From Syntrophomonas sp. (lineage in GTDB: Bacteria > Bacillota > Syntrophomonadia > Syntrophomonadales > Syntrophomonadaceae): a stretch of DNA of 64,000 nucleotides. This document shows, piece after piece, positions 28,714 to 37,546 of the stretch. A program made the position numbers and the translations under genes. Within the stretch, counting starts at the first letter, position 1; the number at the start of each line of letters is the position of its first letter. Where the stretch lies: contig JAENZE010000001.1 in assembly GCA_016841425.1 (NCBI GenBank), forward strand, positions 1 through 64,000, read 5' to 3'. Under the pieces are notes generated by a model. It had not been told where the DNA came from, did not search any database, and saw only the letters and a program-made list of their open reading frames with translations.

Positions 28714-28789
28714 AAGGGGGCGGTTTTTGCGATATGCTCTAGAGTATATCGCAAGAACCGTCCCCTTGATATACCGTCCCCTTGATATA
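28714..28789. repeat. Palindromic repeat with tandem 16-bp tail
   Basis: Two 27-base arms meeting at 28740/28741 form a near-perfect palindrome with three mismatches; the outer ends are AAGGGGGCGGTT and AACCGTCCCCTT. The right end then carries CCGTCCCCTTGATATA twice in tandem (28758-28773, 28774-28789). The GGGGACGGTTC/GAACCGTCCCC ends are of the REP type common in related Firmicutes. Confidence 0.85.
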
Positions 28790-28879
28790 TGATACATTAA
28801 AAGCGCTGAGTCTGGTTATTGCGGGGCAGGAATTGATATAATGAAGGGTAAGCGAGTAATTAGGAAAAGGATGAGCAGG

Positions 28880-31501
28880 ATGAATCAGAAAATTATGCTT
28901 ATAGATGGTAACAGTCTTTTATATCGAGCATTCTATGCTCTGCCACTGTTACAGACCAGTCAGGGAATCTTTACCAATGGTGTTTATGGCTTCTTTACCA
29001 TGTTCAATCGAGTGGTAGCGGAAGAAAAACCATCACATATTGTAGTAGCTTTTGATAAGAGCAGGGATACTTTCCGACGGGAGATTTATCAGGCTTATAA
29101 GGCTAATCGCTCTGCTCCTCCTGATGAGTTAAAAGGACAGTTTGGTCTGCTCCGGGAAGTTTTAAAAGCACGTAATATAGTATACCTGGAAGCTGACGGA
29201 TACGAGGCTGACGATATAATTGGAACCCTGTGCCGGAAGGCAGTCGAAAAGGGAATGGAGACGGTGGTGGTAACCGGTGATGGAGATACCCTGCAGCTGG
29301 TCTCGGAGCAAGTTAGTGTTATTATGACGCGAAAGGGCATCAGTGAGATAGAGAAATATGACCCGGCCAAAGTGAAGGAAAAGTGGGAAGTGGGTCCGGA
29401 GCAGATGAAGGATATAAAAGGCTTGATGGGGGATTCCTCAGATAATATCCCGGGTGTGCCGGGAGTAGGGGCAAAGACTGCTATTAAACTGGTTAAAGAA
29501 TTTGGAGCTCTGGAAAATCTATATGAGCACTTGGATGAGGTAAAGGGTAAAAAGCTGGTAGAAAAATTGCTGCAGCACCGGGAGCTTGCTTTCTTGAGCC
29601 GGGAGCTGGGGACTATCGCGACAGATATAGAGTTTGAAGAAAACATGGATAATTATTTAATTCAAGAAGTAGATTATGAAAGACTGAAGAAGATATATAA
29701 GGAACTAGAATTTAATAATTTTCTAAGAGAACTGGAAGAGCGTTACACTGAGAAGAATACAGAAGAGGCAGCAAACCAACAATTTTCTGTGATAGAATTG
29801 GGTTCCTCTATGGAAATGACTGATTTGATAAAAAGTGCAGAGCAGCAAGGCATTTCTCTTATTGTGCAGAGTGACGGCCATCATCCTATGTGGGGCAGCC
29901 TGAAAGCTGTATATATAGAGAGTGGCGGAGAGATTTTCCATATAAACTTTGATGAGGATACAGATGAGAAGATAACATGGCTAAAGCCTTTGCTGGAAGC
30001 CAGCAATATAAACAAATACCTTCATAATGCTAAATTTGCTCAGGTTCTGATGCTGAGGTATGGAGTGAAGCTGCAGGGGATACTGGGAGATACTATGCTT
30101 ATGGCTTATGTGATTGATCCTGCCTTTGATGGGGGAGAATTATCCTTGACCATGTTCAGGTATTTAAACCTTAATGCGGATCGCAGCGATTATGTGTTGC
30201 TGGTCAGCAGGATTAAAGAACTTTTCGAGGTTCTGGCGGAGCTGGCTAAGGATGATTTGAAATCACTGTATTATAAAGTTGAACTCCCGCTATCCAGTGT
30301 GCTGGCTGATATGGAATACTTGGGAATAAATGTAGAATGCAAGATTCTGCAGGACATATCCAAAGAGTTATCGGAACGAATAGTGCAGGATGAAAGGAAA
30401 ATATTTGAACTGGCTGGAAGTCAATTTAACATCAATTCTCCCAAACAAATGGGAAAAATTCTATTCGAAGATCTGGGTTTAAGAGTAATAAAAAAAACCA
30501 AGACTGGTTACTCTACCGGAGCTGAGATTCTAGAAGAACTATATGAAGATCATGCTATCATCCCCTTGATATTGGAATATAGACAGCTGGCTAAATTAAA
30601 ATCCACTTATGCGGATGCCCTGCAAGGATGTATTCATCCGGAAACCGGACGCGTTCACACCGTATTCAAGCAAGCTCAGACTGCCACCGGGCGCTTATCC
30701 AGCATAGAACCGAATCTGCAGAATATCCCCATTCGTATGGAAGAAGGACGGCGGATACGCAGAGCTTTTACTGCCCGTGATGACAAACATGTTATTCTAT
30801 CGGCAGATTATTCTCAGATAGACCTTCGTTCCCTGGCCCATATCAGTGGAGATGAAAACTTGATAGAAACTTTTAGACAGGGGATTGATATTCACACCCG
30901 AACTGCAGCGGAAATATTTAAGGTGCCGCTGGAAGCAGTGACCGGCGATTTACGCTACCGGGCTAAAGCGGTTAATTTTGGTATCATATATGGCATAAGC
31001 GATTTTGGTCTGGCCCGGGACACCGGGGTAAGCCGTAAAGAGGCCAGGATGTATATAGATAATTATTTGGACAGCTACCCAGGAGTAAAACGCTATATGG
31101 AAGAGATTGTGCAGTTTGGTAAAGAGCATGGGTATGTTGAAACTATCTTAAAACGACGGCGCTACCTCCCTGATCTGAATGCCAGTAATAAAATGCTGCA
31201 GTCCTTTGCCCGGAGAATGGCTCTGAACACCCCTATTCAGGGAACTTCCGCTGATATTATTAAATTAGCTATGATAGATGTTGACGGGGAGATTAAGTCC
31301 AGAGAGCTAGGAAGTCGTTTACTGCTGCAGGTGCATGACGATTTAATTCTGGAAGTACCGGAAAAAGAGATAGAAGAAGTAGCCATCCTTTTAACCAGGT
31401 GTATGGAAAATGCCTGCAAATTAGAAGTTCCGCTGATAGTGTCGCTTAAAATGGGGACTAACTGGTATGATATGCAGGAATTTTCACCCGGGCAGCAGTA
31501 A
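28880..31501 (+). CDS. polA: DNA polymerase I
   Basis: About 873 residues from ATG 28880, where the family begins (LIDGNSLLYRAFYALP); an in-frame ATG at 28841 would add 13 residues. The N-terminal 5'-3' exonuclease domain has VVAFDKSRDTFRREIY and GDSSDNIPGVPGVGAKTA. The middle 3'-5' exonuclease-like domain lacks the DxE metal ligands, so proofreading is probably lost, as in Bacillus enzymes. The polymerase domain has LSADYSQIDLRSLAHISGD, RYRAKAVNFGIIYGIS and QVHDDLILEVPE. Used in Okazaki fragment maturation and excision repair. mutM follows, making a repair pair. Confidence 0.96.
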   Translation: MNQKIMLIDGNSLLYRAFYALPLLQTSQGIFTNGVYGFFTMFNRVVAEEKPSHIVVAFDKSRDTFRREIYQAYKANRSAPPDELKGQFGLLREVLKARNIVYLEADGYEADDIIGTLCRKAVEKGMETVVVTGDGDTLQLVSEQVSVIMTRKGISEIEKYDPAKVKEKWEVGPEQMKDIKGLMGDSSDNIPGVPGVGAKTAIKLVKEFGALENLYEHLDEVKGKKLVEKLLQHRELAFLSRELGTIATDIEFEENMDNYLIQEVDYERLKKIYKELEFNNFLRELEERYTEKNTEEAANQQFSVIELGSSMEMTDLIKSAEQQGISLIVQSDGHHPMWGSLKAVYIESGGEIFHINFDEDTDEKITWLKPLLEASNINKYLHNAKFAQVLMLRYGVKLQGILGDTMLMAYVIDPAFDGGELSLTMFRYLNLNADRSDYVLLVSRIKELFEVLAELAKDDLKSLYYKVELPLSSVLADMEYLGINVECKILQDISKELSERIVQDERKIFELAGSQFNINSPKQMGKILFEDLGLRVIKKTKTGYSTGAEILEELYEDHAIIPLILEYRQLAKLKSTYADALQGCIHPETGRVHTVFKQAQTATGRLSSIEPNLQNIPIRMEEGRRIRRAFTARDDKHVILSADYSQIDLRSLAHISGDENLIETFRQGIDIHTRTAAEIFKVPLEAVTGDLRYRAKAVNFGIIYGISDFGLARDTGVSRKEARMYIDNYLDSYPGVKRYMEEIVQFGKEHGYVETILKRRRYLPDLNASNKMLQSFARRMALNTPIQGTSADIIKLAMIDVDGEIKSRELGSRLLLQVHDDLILEVPEKEIEEVAILLTRCMENACKLEVPLIVSLKMGTNWYDMQEFSPGQQ

Positions 31502-31522
31502 GATAGATGATTGGAGGGTATT

Positions 31523-32332
31523 ATGCCTGAATTACCAGAGGTTGAAACCATAAAAAGATCGCTGGCCATTAACAAAGGAGCCAGAATAAGCAGAATTGAA
31601 GTAATTAGACCGGATATTATAAGGATCAGGGATTTTGAACCAGAAGCAGTCCATGGTTTGACTATTAATAGTTTTAGACGCAGGGGCAAATATCTTATCA
31701 TAAGCCTGGACGAAAGGGAGTCTCATATATTAGTACACATGGGTATGAGCGGCCGCTTCTATATGCAGGAAGACCAATATGAGGCGAATGAGAAGCATGT
31801 GCACTTTATCATCTATTTGGATAATGGAAGAAAGATGGTTTTTCAGGATCCCCGTCGGTTTGGTGGGATATGGCTGCTCAGGAATCCAGATACTATAATC
31901 TGCAAGTTAGGTAAAGAGCCCCTTAACCGGGAGTTCTGTTCGGCATATCTCAAGTCTATTGTTAAAGACCGGCGTATAGCTATTAAAACATTGATTCTAG
32001 ATCAGAACCTGATATCAGGCATAGGTAATATCTATGCTGATGAGGCTTTGTTTTTGGCCCGTATAAGACCGGACCGAACAGCAGGTTCTCTGAGTGATGA
32101 AGAAGCAGTCCGCTTATGCCGGGCTATCAAGAGAGTACTTCGACAGGGTATAGAAAAAAGAGGTACTACTTTCCGTGATTATCGTGACGGTAACAATAAT
32201 CGAGGAGGCTTCCAGGAGCACCTGCAGGTCTATGGGCGAGAAGGGGAAGAATGCCCGGTCTGTAACAGTCGTATAGTCCGAAAAAGAATAGGCGGCCGGA
32301 GCAGTCATTACTGTGTAACATGCCAGAAGTAA
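31523..32332 (+). CDS. mutM: Formamidopyrimidine-DNA glycosylase
   Basis: A 269-residue base-excision enzyme removing 8-oxoguanine and formamidopyrimidines. Mature Pro-Glu (MPELPEVETIKRSL) gives the catalytic proline. IHMGMSGRF-like VHMGMSGRF, ISGIGNIYADEALF (H2TH region) and the C-terminal zinc finger CPVC-x16-CVTC follow. GGAGGG precedes ATG 31523. It lies 21 bp after polA and is followed by ytaF and coaE in an order common among sporulating Firmicutes. Confidence 0.96.
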   Translation: MPELPEVETIKRSLAINKGARISRIEVIRPDIIRIRDFEPEAVHGLTINSFRRRGKYLIISLDERESHILVHMGMSGRFYMQEDQYEANEKHVHFIIYLDNGRKMVFQDPRRFGGIWLLRNPDTIICKLGKEPLNREFCSAYLKSIVKDRRIAIKTLILDQNLISGIGNIYADEALFLARIRPDRTAGSLSDEEAVRLCRAIKRVLRQGIEKRGTTFRDYRDGNNNRGGFQEHLQVYGREGEECPVCNSRIVRKRIGGRSSHYCVTCQK

Positions 32333-32409
32333 GAGGCTATCGTAACACTTTAATACTTTTATCCATATAGTAGATATAAACTATACTACTAGGATAGGAG
32401 TGGGCTCCT

Positions 32410-33045
32410 TTGGAGTTATTAACAGCAATTCTATTTGGTCTGGCAGTTAGTGCAGATGGATTTGCAGCCGGTATCGCTTACGGGGTTAAAAAAATTAAGA
32501 TTCCAGCTATTTCCCTGCTGGTTATCGCACTGGCTTCTGCTCTGGCAGTTACTTTCTCCATGTTGTGCGGGCAGGGACTGGCTGCTGTTCTGCCTTCAGG
32601 ATTAGCCAGCCGGGTAGGGGCGGTGACTATAATAGTTATCGGGTGCTATTTCCTGCTTCAGGCTTTTAGTAAAAAGGTTTCTGAAGTTGAAGGTGAAGAT
32701 GAGCAGCCGATACTTAGCCTTTCTATCAAGCCCCTGGGGATAATCGTACAAATACTCAGAGAACCTGCGCGGGCTGATTTCGATAAATCTGGAATGATTA
32801 GTACCGGGGAGGCTTTTTTCTTAGGTCTGGCCCTGGCGCTGGATGCTATGGGAGCAGGTATTGGTATGGCTATGACTGGTCTGAATATTTTATATACTGT
32901 ACTGGCAGTTGGTGTGTTAAAATTTATACTGGTGAATCTGGGATTGTTAATCGGAACATTTTTTAATCACGGCTTAATTAAAAGTCTGTCTGCGGTTATA
33001 CCGGGTTTAATTTTTATAATAATAGGTGTAAGTGAATTTATTTAA
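32410..33045 (+). CDS. ytaF: Sporulation membrane protein YtaF (MntP-like)
   Basis: A 211-residue protein with about six membrane helices in two related halves, each with a D near the start of a helix (VSADGFAAGIAYG and LALDAMGAGIGMA). This is the MntP/YtaF fold of cation-export-like proteins. YtaF is made in sporulation in Bacillus; its substrate is unknown. The start is TTG 32410. It lies 20 bp or less from coaE. Confidence 0.88.
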   Translation: MELLTAILFGLAVSADGFAAGIAYGVKKIKIPAISLLVIALASALAVTFSMLCGQGLAAVLPSGLASRVGAVTIIVIGCYFLLQAFSKKVSEVEGEDEQPILSLSIKPLGIIVQILREPARADFDKSGMISTGEAFFLGLALALDAMGAGIGMAMTGLNILYTVLAVGVLKFILVNLGLLIGTFFNHGLIKSLSAVIPGLIFIIIGVSEFI

Positions 33046-33064
33046 AAGTTGGTGAATGACCGAG

Positions 33065-33667
33065 ATGAAAATTATTGGCCTGACGGGAGGAATTGCCAGC
33101 GGTAAAAGCACCGCTTCACGTACCTTAAGAGAACTGGGGACCGTTATCATTGATGCTGACCAGGTAGCAAGGTACGCAGTTGAACCGGGTTTGCCGGCCT
33201 GGTGTGATATAGTTGAATTCTTTGGTCGTGATATATTAAACCCCGATAACAGCATAAACCGCGAGAAACTGGGCCTACGTGTTTTTTCACATCCTGATCA
33301 TTTGAAGAAGTTAAATGAAATGACACATCCCCGGATAATGGAGGAAATAACCAGACAGATAAAATGGACCGCTCAGGAGCATCCACAGGGGGTTTTGGTT
33401 TTGGAAGTTCCGCTGCTCTATGAAACTCATATGGAAGGCTTGTGTGACATGGTATGGGTGGTATGGGTAGATTTAGATACTCAAATCAATCGGCTTATGC
33501 AAAGAGATGGTATCAGTCGGGAAGATGCACTGAGGAGAATTGGATCGCAGATGCCTCTGGATGAAAAGGCCAGGCGTGCTGACCTGGTTATAGACAATAC
33601 TGGAAGTGCTGATAAAATGAGGCAGTTCATTACCGATAATTTTTATCGTATTGTCAACAATGCTTGA
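33065..33667 (+). CDS. coaE: Dephospho-CoA kinase
   Basis: About 200 residues; phosphorylates dephospho-CoA in the last step of CoA synthesis, relevant to a CoA-dependent metabolism. The P-loop is IGLTGGIASGKSTAS; DADQVARYAVEPG, the dephospho-CoA-binding HPRIMEEI, and VLEVPLLYE follow, with the LID region RLMQRDGISREDALRRI. ATG 33065 is chosen because the family begins MKIIGLTGG and GGTGA is 9 bases upstream; ATG 33056 is possible. Confidence 0.95.
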   Translation: MKIIGLTGGIASGKSTASRTLRELGTVIIDADQVARYAVEPGLPAWCDIVEFFGRDILNPDNSINREKLGLRVFSHPDHLKKLNEMTHPRIMEEITRQIKWTAQEHPQGVLVLEVPLLYETHMEGLCDMVWVVWVDLDTQINRLMQRDGISREDALRRIGSQMPLDEKARRADLVIDNTGSADKMRQFITDNFYRIVNNA

Positions 33668-33777
33668 GTAATATATAGTAGGACTGAAAATTTATAGTTT
33701 CATTCAGGATCCCTTCGGTGTTAAACCAGGGAATAACCCCTATGTTATGTAATTATTTAGAGTCAGGAGATTTTTGC

Positions 33778-34350
33778 TTGAAACGAAAGTCAAAAAGCCG
33801 ATTATCTGGGATTTTATGGGTTGTTATACTGATTTTCTTGAGTATAGTTATCACCTTTCCAAATTGGATCAGTATATTTTATCCTGAGCCTCATCGTGAT
33901 ATTGTCTTTAATGCTGCTTATGATAACCATATAGATCCATACCTGGTTTTTGCCATTATTAGAGTAGAAAGTAAGTTTCAGCCGACAGCTGAGTCACCTG
34001 TAGGCGCCAGAGGGCTAATGCAAATCATGCCCGAGACTGCCCAATGGATTGCATCCCAGCAGGGGATAGAAGAGTTCGATGCAGCCGATCTGCATGAACC
34101 GGAAGTTAATATTCAATTTGGCTGCTGGTACATTGCTAATCTCAGCCAGGAATTTAATGATAATCTGCCCCTGGTTATAGCTGCCTATAATGCAGGCCGG
34201 GGCCAGGTAGGAGAATGGCTTCAAAGTGGTGAGTGGGACGGGAGCCTGGAGGGAGTTAAAGATATTCCGTTTGTAGAGACCAAACAGTATATTGAGAATG
34301 TAATGCAAAATTATGAGGCTTATAGGGCCATTTATACTAGGGACAAATAA
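33778..34350 (+). CDS. Lytic transglycosylase, membrane-anchored
   Basis: About 190 residues from TTG 33778, placed 8 bases after TCAGGAG. One N-terminal membrane helix (about 12-32) is followed by an SLT domain: AIIRVESKF with the catalytic glutamate, PVGARGLMQIMPETAQW, and VIAAYNAGRGQVGEWL. It cleaves peptidoglycan glycan strands outside the membrane. It follows coaE, as in several sporulating Firmicutes, and is followed by a terminator. Confidence 0.93.
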   Translation: MKRKSKSRLSGILWVVILIFLSIVITFPNWISIFYPEPHRDIVFNAAYDNHIDPYLVFAIIRVESKFQPTAESPVGARGLMQIMPETAQWIASQQGIEEFDAADLHEPEVNIQFGCWYIANLSQEFNDNLPLVIAAYNAGRGQVGEWLQSGEWDGSLEGVKDIPFVETKQYIENVMQNYEAYRAIYTRDK

Positions 34351-34361
34351 ACGACTTGCCT

Positions 34362-34388
34362 TAACCCCGAGGGGGTTTATTTTTTTTG
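34362..34388 (+). terminator. Terminator after the transglycosylase gene
   Basis: Stem AACCCC / GGGGGTT followed by TATTTTTTTT, 12 bases after the stop. Confidence 0.85.
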
Positions 34389-34487
34389 CATCCCATAGCA
34401 AAATAGAGTAAATAAAGGAATAAAAAGGATGCTTGTCTAATATAATTTCCTCAAGATGCTTAATAGGGGATAGGGGGGAAGTTCATT

Positions 34488-36134
34488 TTGACTATTACGG
34501 TACAAAGAATAGGATTTCCACTGGCCATTCTGGGGCTTTTCTTATTGATCGGCGGATTTATATACATGATCAATCAGGCTGCCTATACCACTAATCTGGA
34601 CAGCAGGAATCTTAGTATCGCTCTGGTTGGCAGCATAGACTCACTGGCACCAGCCTTGATAGATAGCCATGAAGAGAGAATTCTAGCTTCAGCCATGTAT
34701 GAAGGTCTGGTCTACTATGATGAAGAAAGCCGGAGTATAAAGCCGATGATAGCCAGTGACTGGAGATATTCAGCAGACGGTAAGAGTCTTACCATTAATA
34801 TCAAGCGCAACCTGAAGTTTCACAACGGAAAAGCAATCAAGGCATCGGATATTAAAGCATCATGGGAAAACAGTTTTTCCATAACTAAAGAATGGTCAAA
34901 TATCAGTATGTTTTTATCTATTCAGGGGAGTCAGGAACGACTCGACGGAAAAACTGCGGATATTTCTGGAATTCAGGTAATTAACAACAGTACTATTAAG
35001 ATAGGATTTAATCAGGCCAATGCTGCTTTTATTTATATGCTTACCAATCCGATATTCTGGGTGTATGATACGGATGATAAGGTGGAACCAGCTCCGGGCA
35101 GTGGACCCTATAAATTTAAGGAAAATAAGGATAACCGCAATTTCCTGTTTGAAAGAAATGAAAAATATCATCGGGGTATACCCGCGCTGGGAGGAATACA
35201 GACTCAGGTGTTTACTGGCGGATCTGAAGCTTTTGAGGCTTACCAGGCTGGCAAAATTGATTATTTGGATTCCCTTCCCTTAAATCAGCTAAATAACATT
35301 AAGGAAAATGTTCAGTATAAAAAAATGTTGATAGATAAGCCGGTTTTTAGCACTTATATGATAGGTTTTAACGTTAATAAAGAACCGTTTGCAGGCAACT
35401 ATTTGCTGCGCAGAGCACTAAACTATGCAATAGATAGAAATCTAATAATAGACGAAGTCCTGGGAGGCTCATACCGGGCAGCCAACAGTGTTGTTCCTTT
35501 GGGGATGGTTGGATATCAACGTGATATGAGAGGTTATACTTACGATCCCCAAAAAGCACAGGAACTTCTAGAGGAAGCTGGCTATCCTCTGGGAGAAGGT
35601 CTTCCACAGCTGGTTTTAACATATAATGAAGATGAAGGACATCGTATTATAGCGGAATCTGTTGCCGCACAGCTGGCAGAACTGGGAATAAAAGTACAGC
35701 TTCAGCCAATGGAATGGGATTACTATAAAAAACAGCTTAACCAGATGAACCTGAGCCTTTTCCGCCTGGAATGGCTGGCTGATTATCCCGACCCGGATAG
35801 TTTTTTGTACAGTATGTTTCACAGCAGCAAAGTAGGTATCAGCAACTATTTTAATTACCACAATTCACAGGTTGATAAAATACTTGATGCTTCCCGAGAA
35901 GAAGTGAAGAGTCAGCAGGAAAGAATAAAGCTTATGAATAGAGCGGAAGAGATAATAATAGATGATGCTCCCTGTCTATGGTTGTTCCAGAGTACAGCTG
36001 CCAAGATGATAGGTAAGAATGTAGCTTCACTGCAGGTAAATAGTATGGAGATGATAGACTGGTACGAGGTCAAATTATTAAAACCATCGCTGGATGAGGA
36101 GAGCCAGGGTACAGCAGAAGAACAGAAGGTATAA
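34488..36134 (+). CDS. Peptide/nickel-type ABC transporter solute-binding protein (family 5)
   Basis: A 548-residue extracytoplasmic binding protein. One N-terminal hydrophobic helix (about 8-28) without a lipobox cysteine suggests a transmembrane anchor. The family 5 pattern is clear: SRNLSIALVGSIDSLAPALIDS, ASAMYEGLVYYDE, LTINIKRNLKFHNGKAIKASDIKASWE and the C-terminal LFRLEWLADYPDPDSFLYSMFHSS. The ligand may be an oligopeptide or similar. No permease or ATPase genes are adjacent, so it is an orphan. TTG start after GGGGGGAAG. Confidence 0.9.
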   Translation: MTITVQRIGFPLAILGLFLLIGGFIYMINQAAYTTNLDSRNLSIALVGSIDSLAPALIDSHEERILASAMYEGLVYYDEESRSIKPMIASDWRYSADGKSLTINIKRNLKFHNGKAIKASDIKASWENSFSITKEWSNISMFLSIQGSQERLDGKTADISGIQVINNSTIKIGFNQANAAFIYMLTNPIFWVYDTDDKVEPAPGSGPYKFKENKDNRNFLFERNEKYHRGIPALGGIQTQVFTGGSEAFEAYQAGKIDYLDSLPLNQLNNIKENVQYKKMLIDKPVFSTYMIGFNVNKEPFAGNYLLRRALNYAIDRNLIIDEVLGGSYRAANSVVPLGMVGYQRDMRGYTYDPQKAQELLEEAGYPLGEGLPQLVLTYNEDEGHRIIAESVAAQLAELGIKVQLQPMEWDYYKKQLNQMNLSLFRLEWLADYPDPDSFLYSMFHSSKVGISNYFNYHNSQVDKILDASREEVKSQQERIKLMNRAEEIIIDDAPCLWLFQSTAAKMIGKNVASLQVNSMEMIDWYEVKLLKPSLDEESQGTAEEQKV

Positions 36135-36143
36135 AAACACAGC

Positions 36144-36174
36144 AGCGGAGGACCAATAACACAAGTCCTCCGCT
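36144..36174 (+). terminator. Stem-loop after the binding-protein gene
   Basis: Ten-base perfect stem AGCGGAGGAC / GTCCTCCGCT just after the stop. There is no T-tract, so termination is uncertain. Confidence 0.45.
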
Positions 36175-36246
36175 AGATTATCGATAAGATGCAAGGCTAG
36201 TGGTCTGAACGATAGACCAGTAACAAGTACCCGTTTAAGATTAAGT

Positions 36247-36942
36247 CTAAAGCCTGGCAGCATAGGATGGATTCTCTTCCGCCCGTCTTTTCAAACCAAG
36301 CAGGTGGCTGCGTTCCATAAAGAAGAATCCAATATCAAGGCATTCAAATAGAATTTTATCCAACCAGCCTGAATATTTATTGCGATGGCGAACTATTAGT
36401 CTGGTTTTGACGCCATTGCTGCAAGGCTCGCATACATAAACCCAGCTGTGAGAATTACCGGTTCCTTTTCCGTACAATACCAGTAGTTGATGAGATTTTA
36501 TGTCAGCTACAACATATCCTTTCCGCCTGGAGAGTCTCAAGCGGTCTCGAATCTGTAAATCCTGCAGTTCAGGGACTATCCGCTGGCATGAACGCCATCC
36601 ATCTACATAATCAGCCATTCCCAGGCATCGGCTGATAATATCATAATTATACCAGCCTGCTCTGCCATATCCCATCTGAATAATCCAGGGCCAAACCTGT
36701 TCTGCTGGGGCGTTAATATCAATAGCCCGGGTGGAAGTGAGTTTGGGAGAGGCAACCAGATTGTCACCCGGCATTAGTCGAGAGGTTTCTTCAGGAGAAG
36801 CTCCCCAGTTTTGATACACAGGTCTGATGAAGATCAAGATGATGAATACTACCACTACTTTTACAAGATAAAATAAAGCTATAAGGAGCAGTGCTTCCAT
36901 TGTTTCTAGAGTTTCCAAAAGACAATTGACCTCCATATCCAT
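36247..36942 (-). CDS. SRPBCC-fold protein with N-terminal membrane helix
   Basis: Up to 231 residues. A strongly hydrophobic segment near residues 16-40 is followed by a START/SRPBCC-like domain: TRAIDINAPAEQVWPWIIQMGYGRAGWYNYD, then VYVCEPC and RLIVRHRNKY. Such domains bind hydrophobic ligands. The start is uncertain: ATG 36942 lacks a clear ribosome site, while TTG 36918 or ATG 36900 would use GGAGG within the frame. Ligand unknown. Confidence 0.75.
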   Translation of the reverse strand: MDMEVNCLLETLETMEALLLIALFYLVKVVVVFIILIFIRPVYQNWGASPEETSRLMPGDNLVASPKLTSTRAIDINAPAEQVWPWIIQMGYGRAGWYNYDIISRCLGMADYVDGWRSCQRIVPELQDLQIRDRLRLSRRKGYVVADIKSHQLLVLYGKGTGNSHSWVYVCEPCSNGVKTRLIVRHRNKYSGWLDKILFECLDIGFFFMERSHLLGLKRRAEENPSYAARL

Positions 36943-37138
36943 TTATATAACATTCAGGCTACACTTCTACTAGCTAATGATAATTCTAAAACCAGATACA
37001 CACAAGCCATTTGAAATTAAAACCGCTTTAATTATATGGATATTAATCCAAAATATGGCCTGGCTTGTGAATTAACTTAAGATAAAAAAAGTTGGAACAA
37101 AAATATATGGTCTACCCGGTGCATATAATTCAATAAGA

Positions 37139-37166
37139 TTGGTTTCTTAAACCAACAGGGGGGGGG
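37139..37166 (+). promoter_or_regulatory. Palindrome and nine-G ribosome site before an unknown gene
   Basis: The inverted repeat TTGGTTTCTTAAACCAA (37139-37155) is immediately followed by a run of nine G (37158-37166) ending 6 bases before the ATG. The G run acts as the ribosome site and could vary in length by slippage. Confidence 0.4.
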
Positions 37167-37172
37167 ATACCA

Positions 37173-37523
37173 ATGGATCAGAAGGACGATTCAAGACTAA
37201 GAGTACTGGCCAGCCAGCTTGAAGGGGAGATATGCAAGGAACTACGGCCCATAAAAAAATATTACCAGTTAATGATTTTTGCTGGTGTATTTGGTGCTGA
37301 AGTAAGAATCAACCGCTATCCGGTACCTGATCCCAAAACCGCGTTGATTTTGATCGATATTATCTTGTCCGAATTCAGGCAGATCGGGAATGACGATTTT
37401 ATGTTTTCCCTGCAATACAAGGACGACCTGGATGAAGATTGGAAAGACTGGGATGATAGTCGCGGTCATACCATTTGTGAATATGAAATAAACGAAAATT
37501 TTATTATGATTCCACCCGGGTAA
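37173..37523 (+). CDS. Hypothetical protein
   Basis: A 116-residue soluble acidic protein with no family I recognise. It contains FGAEVRINRYPVPDPKTALILIDIIL in the middle and a Trp/Asp-rich segment (DLDEDWKDWDD). Not secreted. It is convergent with the histidine kinase gene. Its expression may depend on the palindrome and G-run just upstream. Confidence 0.6.
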   Translation: MDQKDDSRLRVLASQLEGEICKELRPIKKYYQLMIFAGVFGAEVRINRYPVPDPKTALILIDIILSEFRQIGNDDFMFSLQYKDDLDEDWKDWDDSRGHTICEYEINENFIMIPPG

Positions 37524-37546
37524 TTACTTCTTGATACATCAATCAG

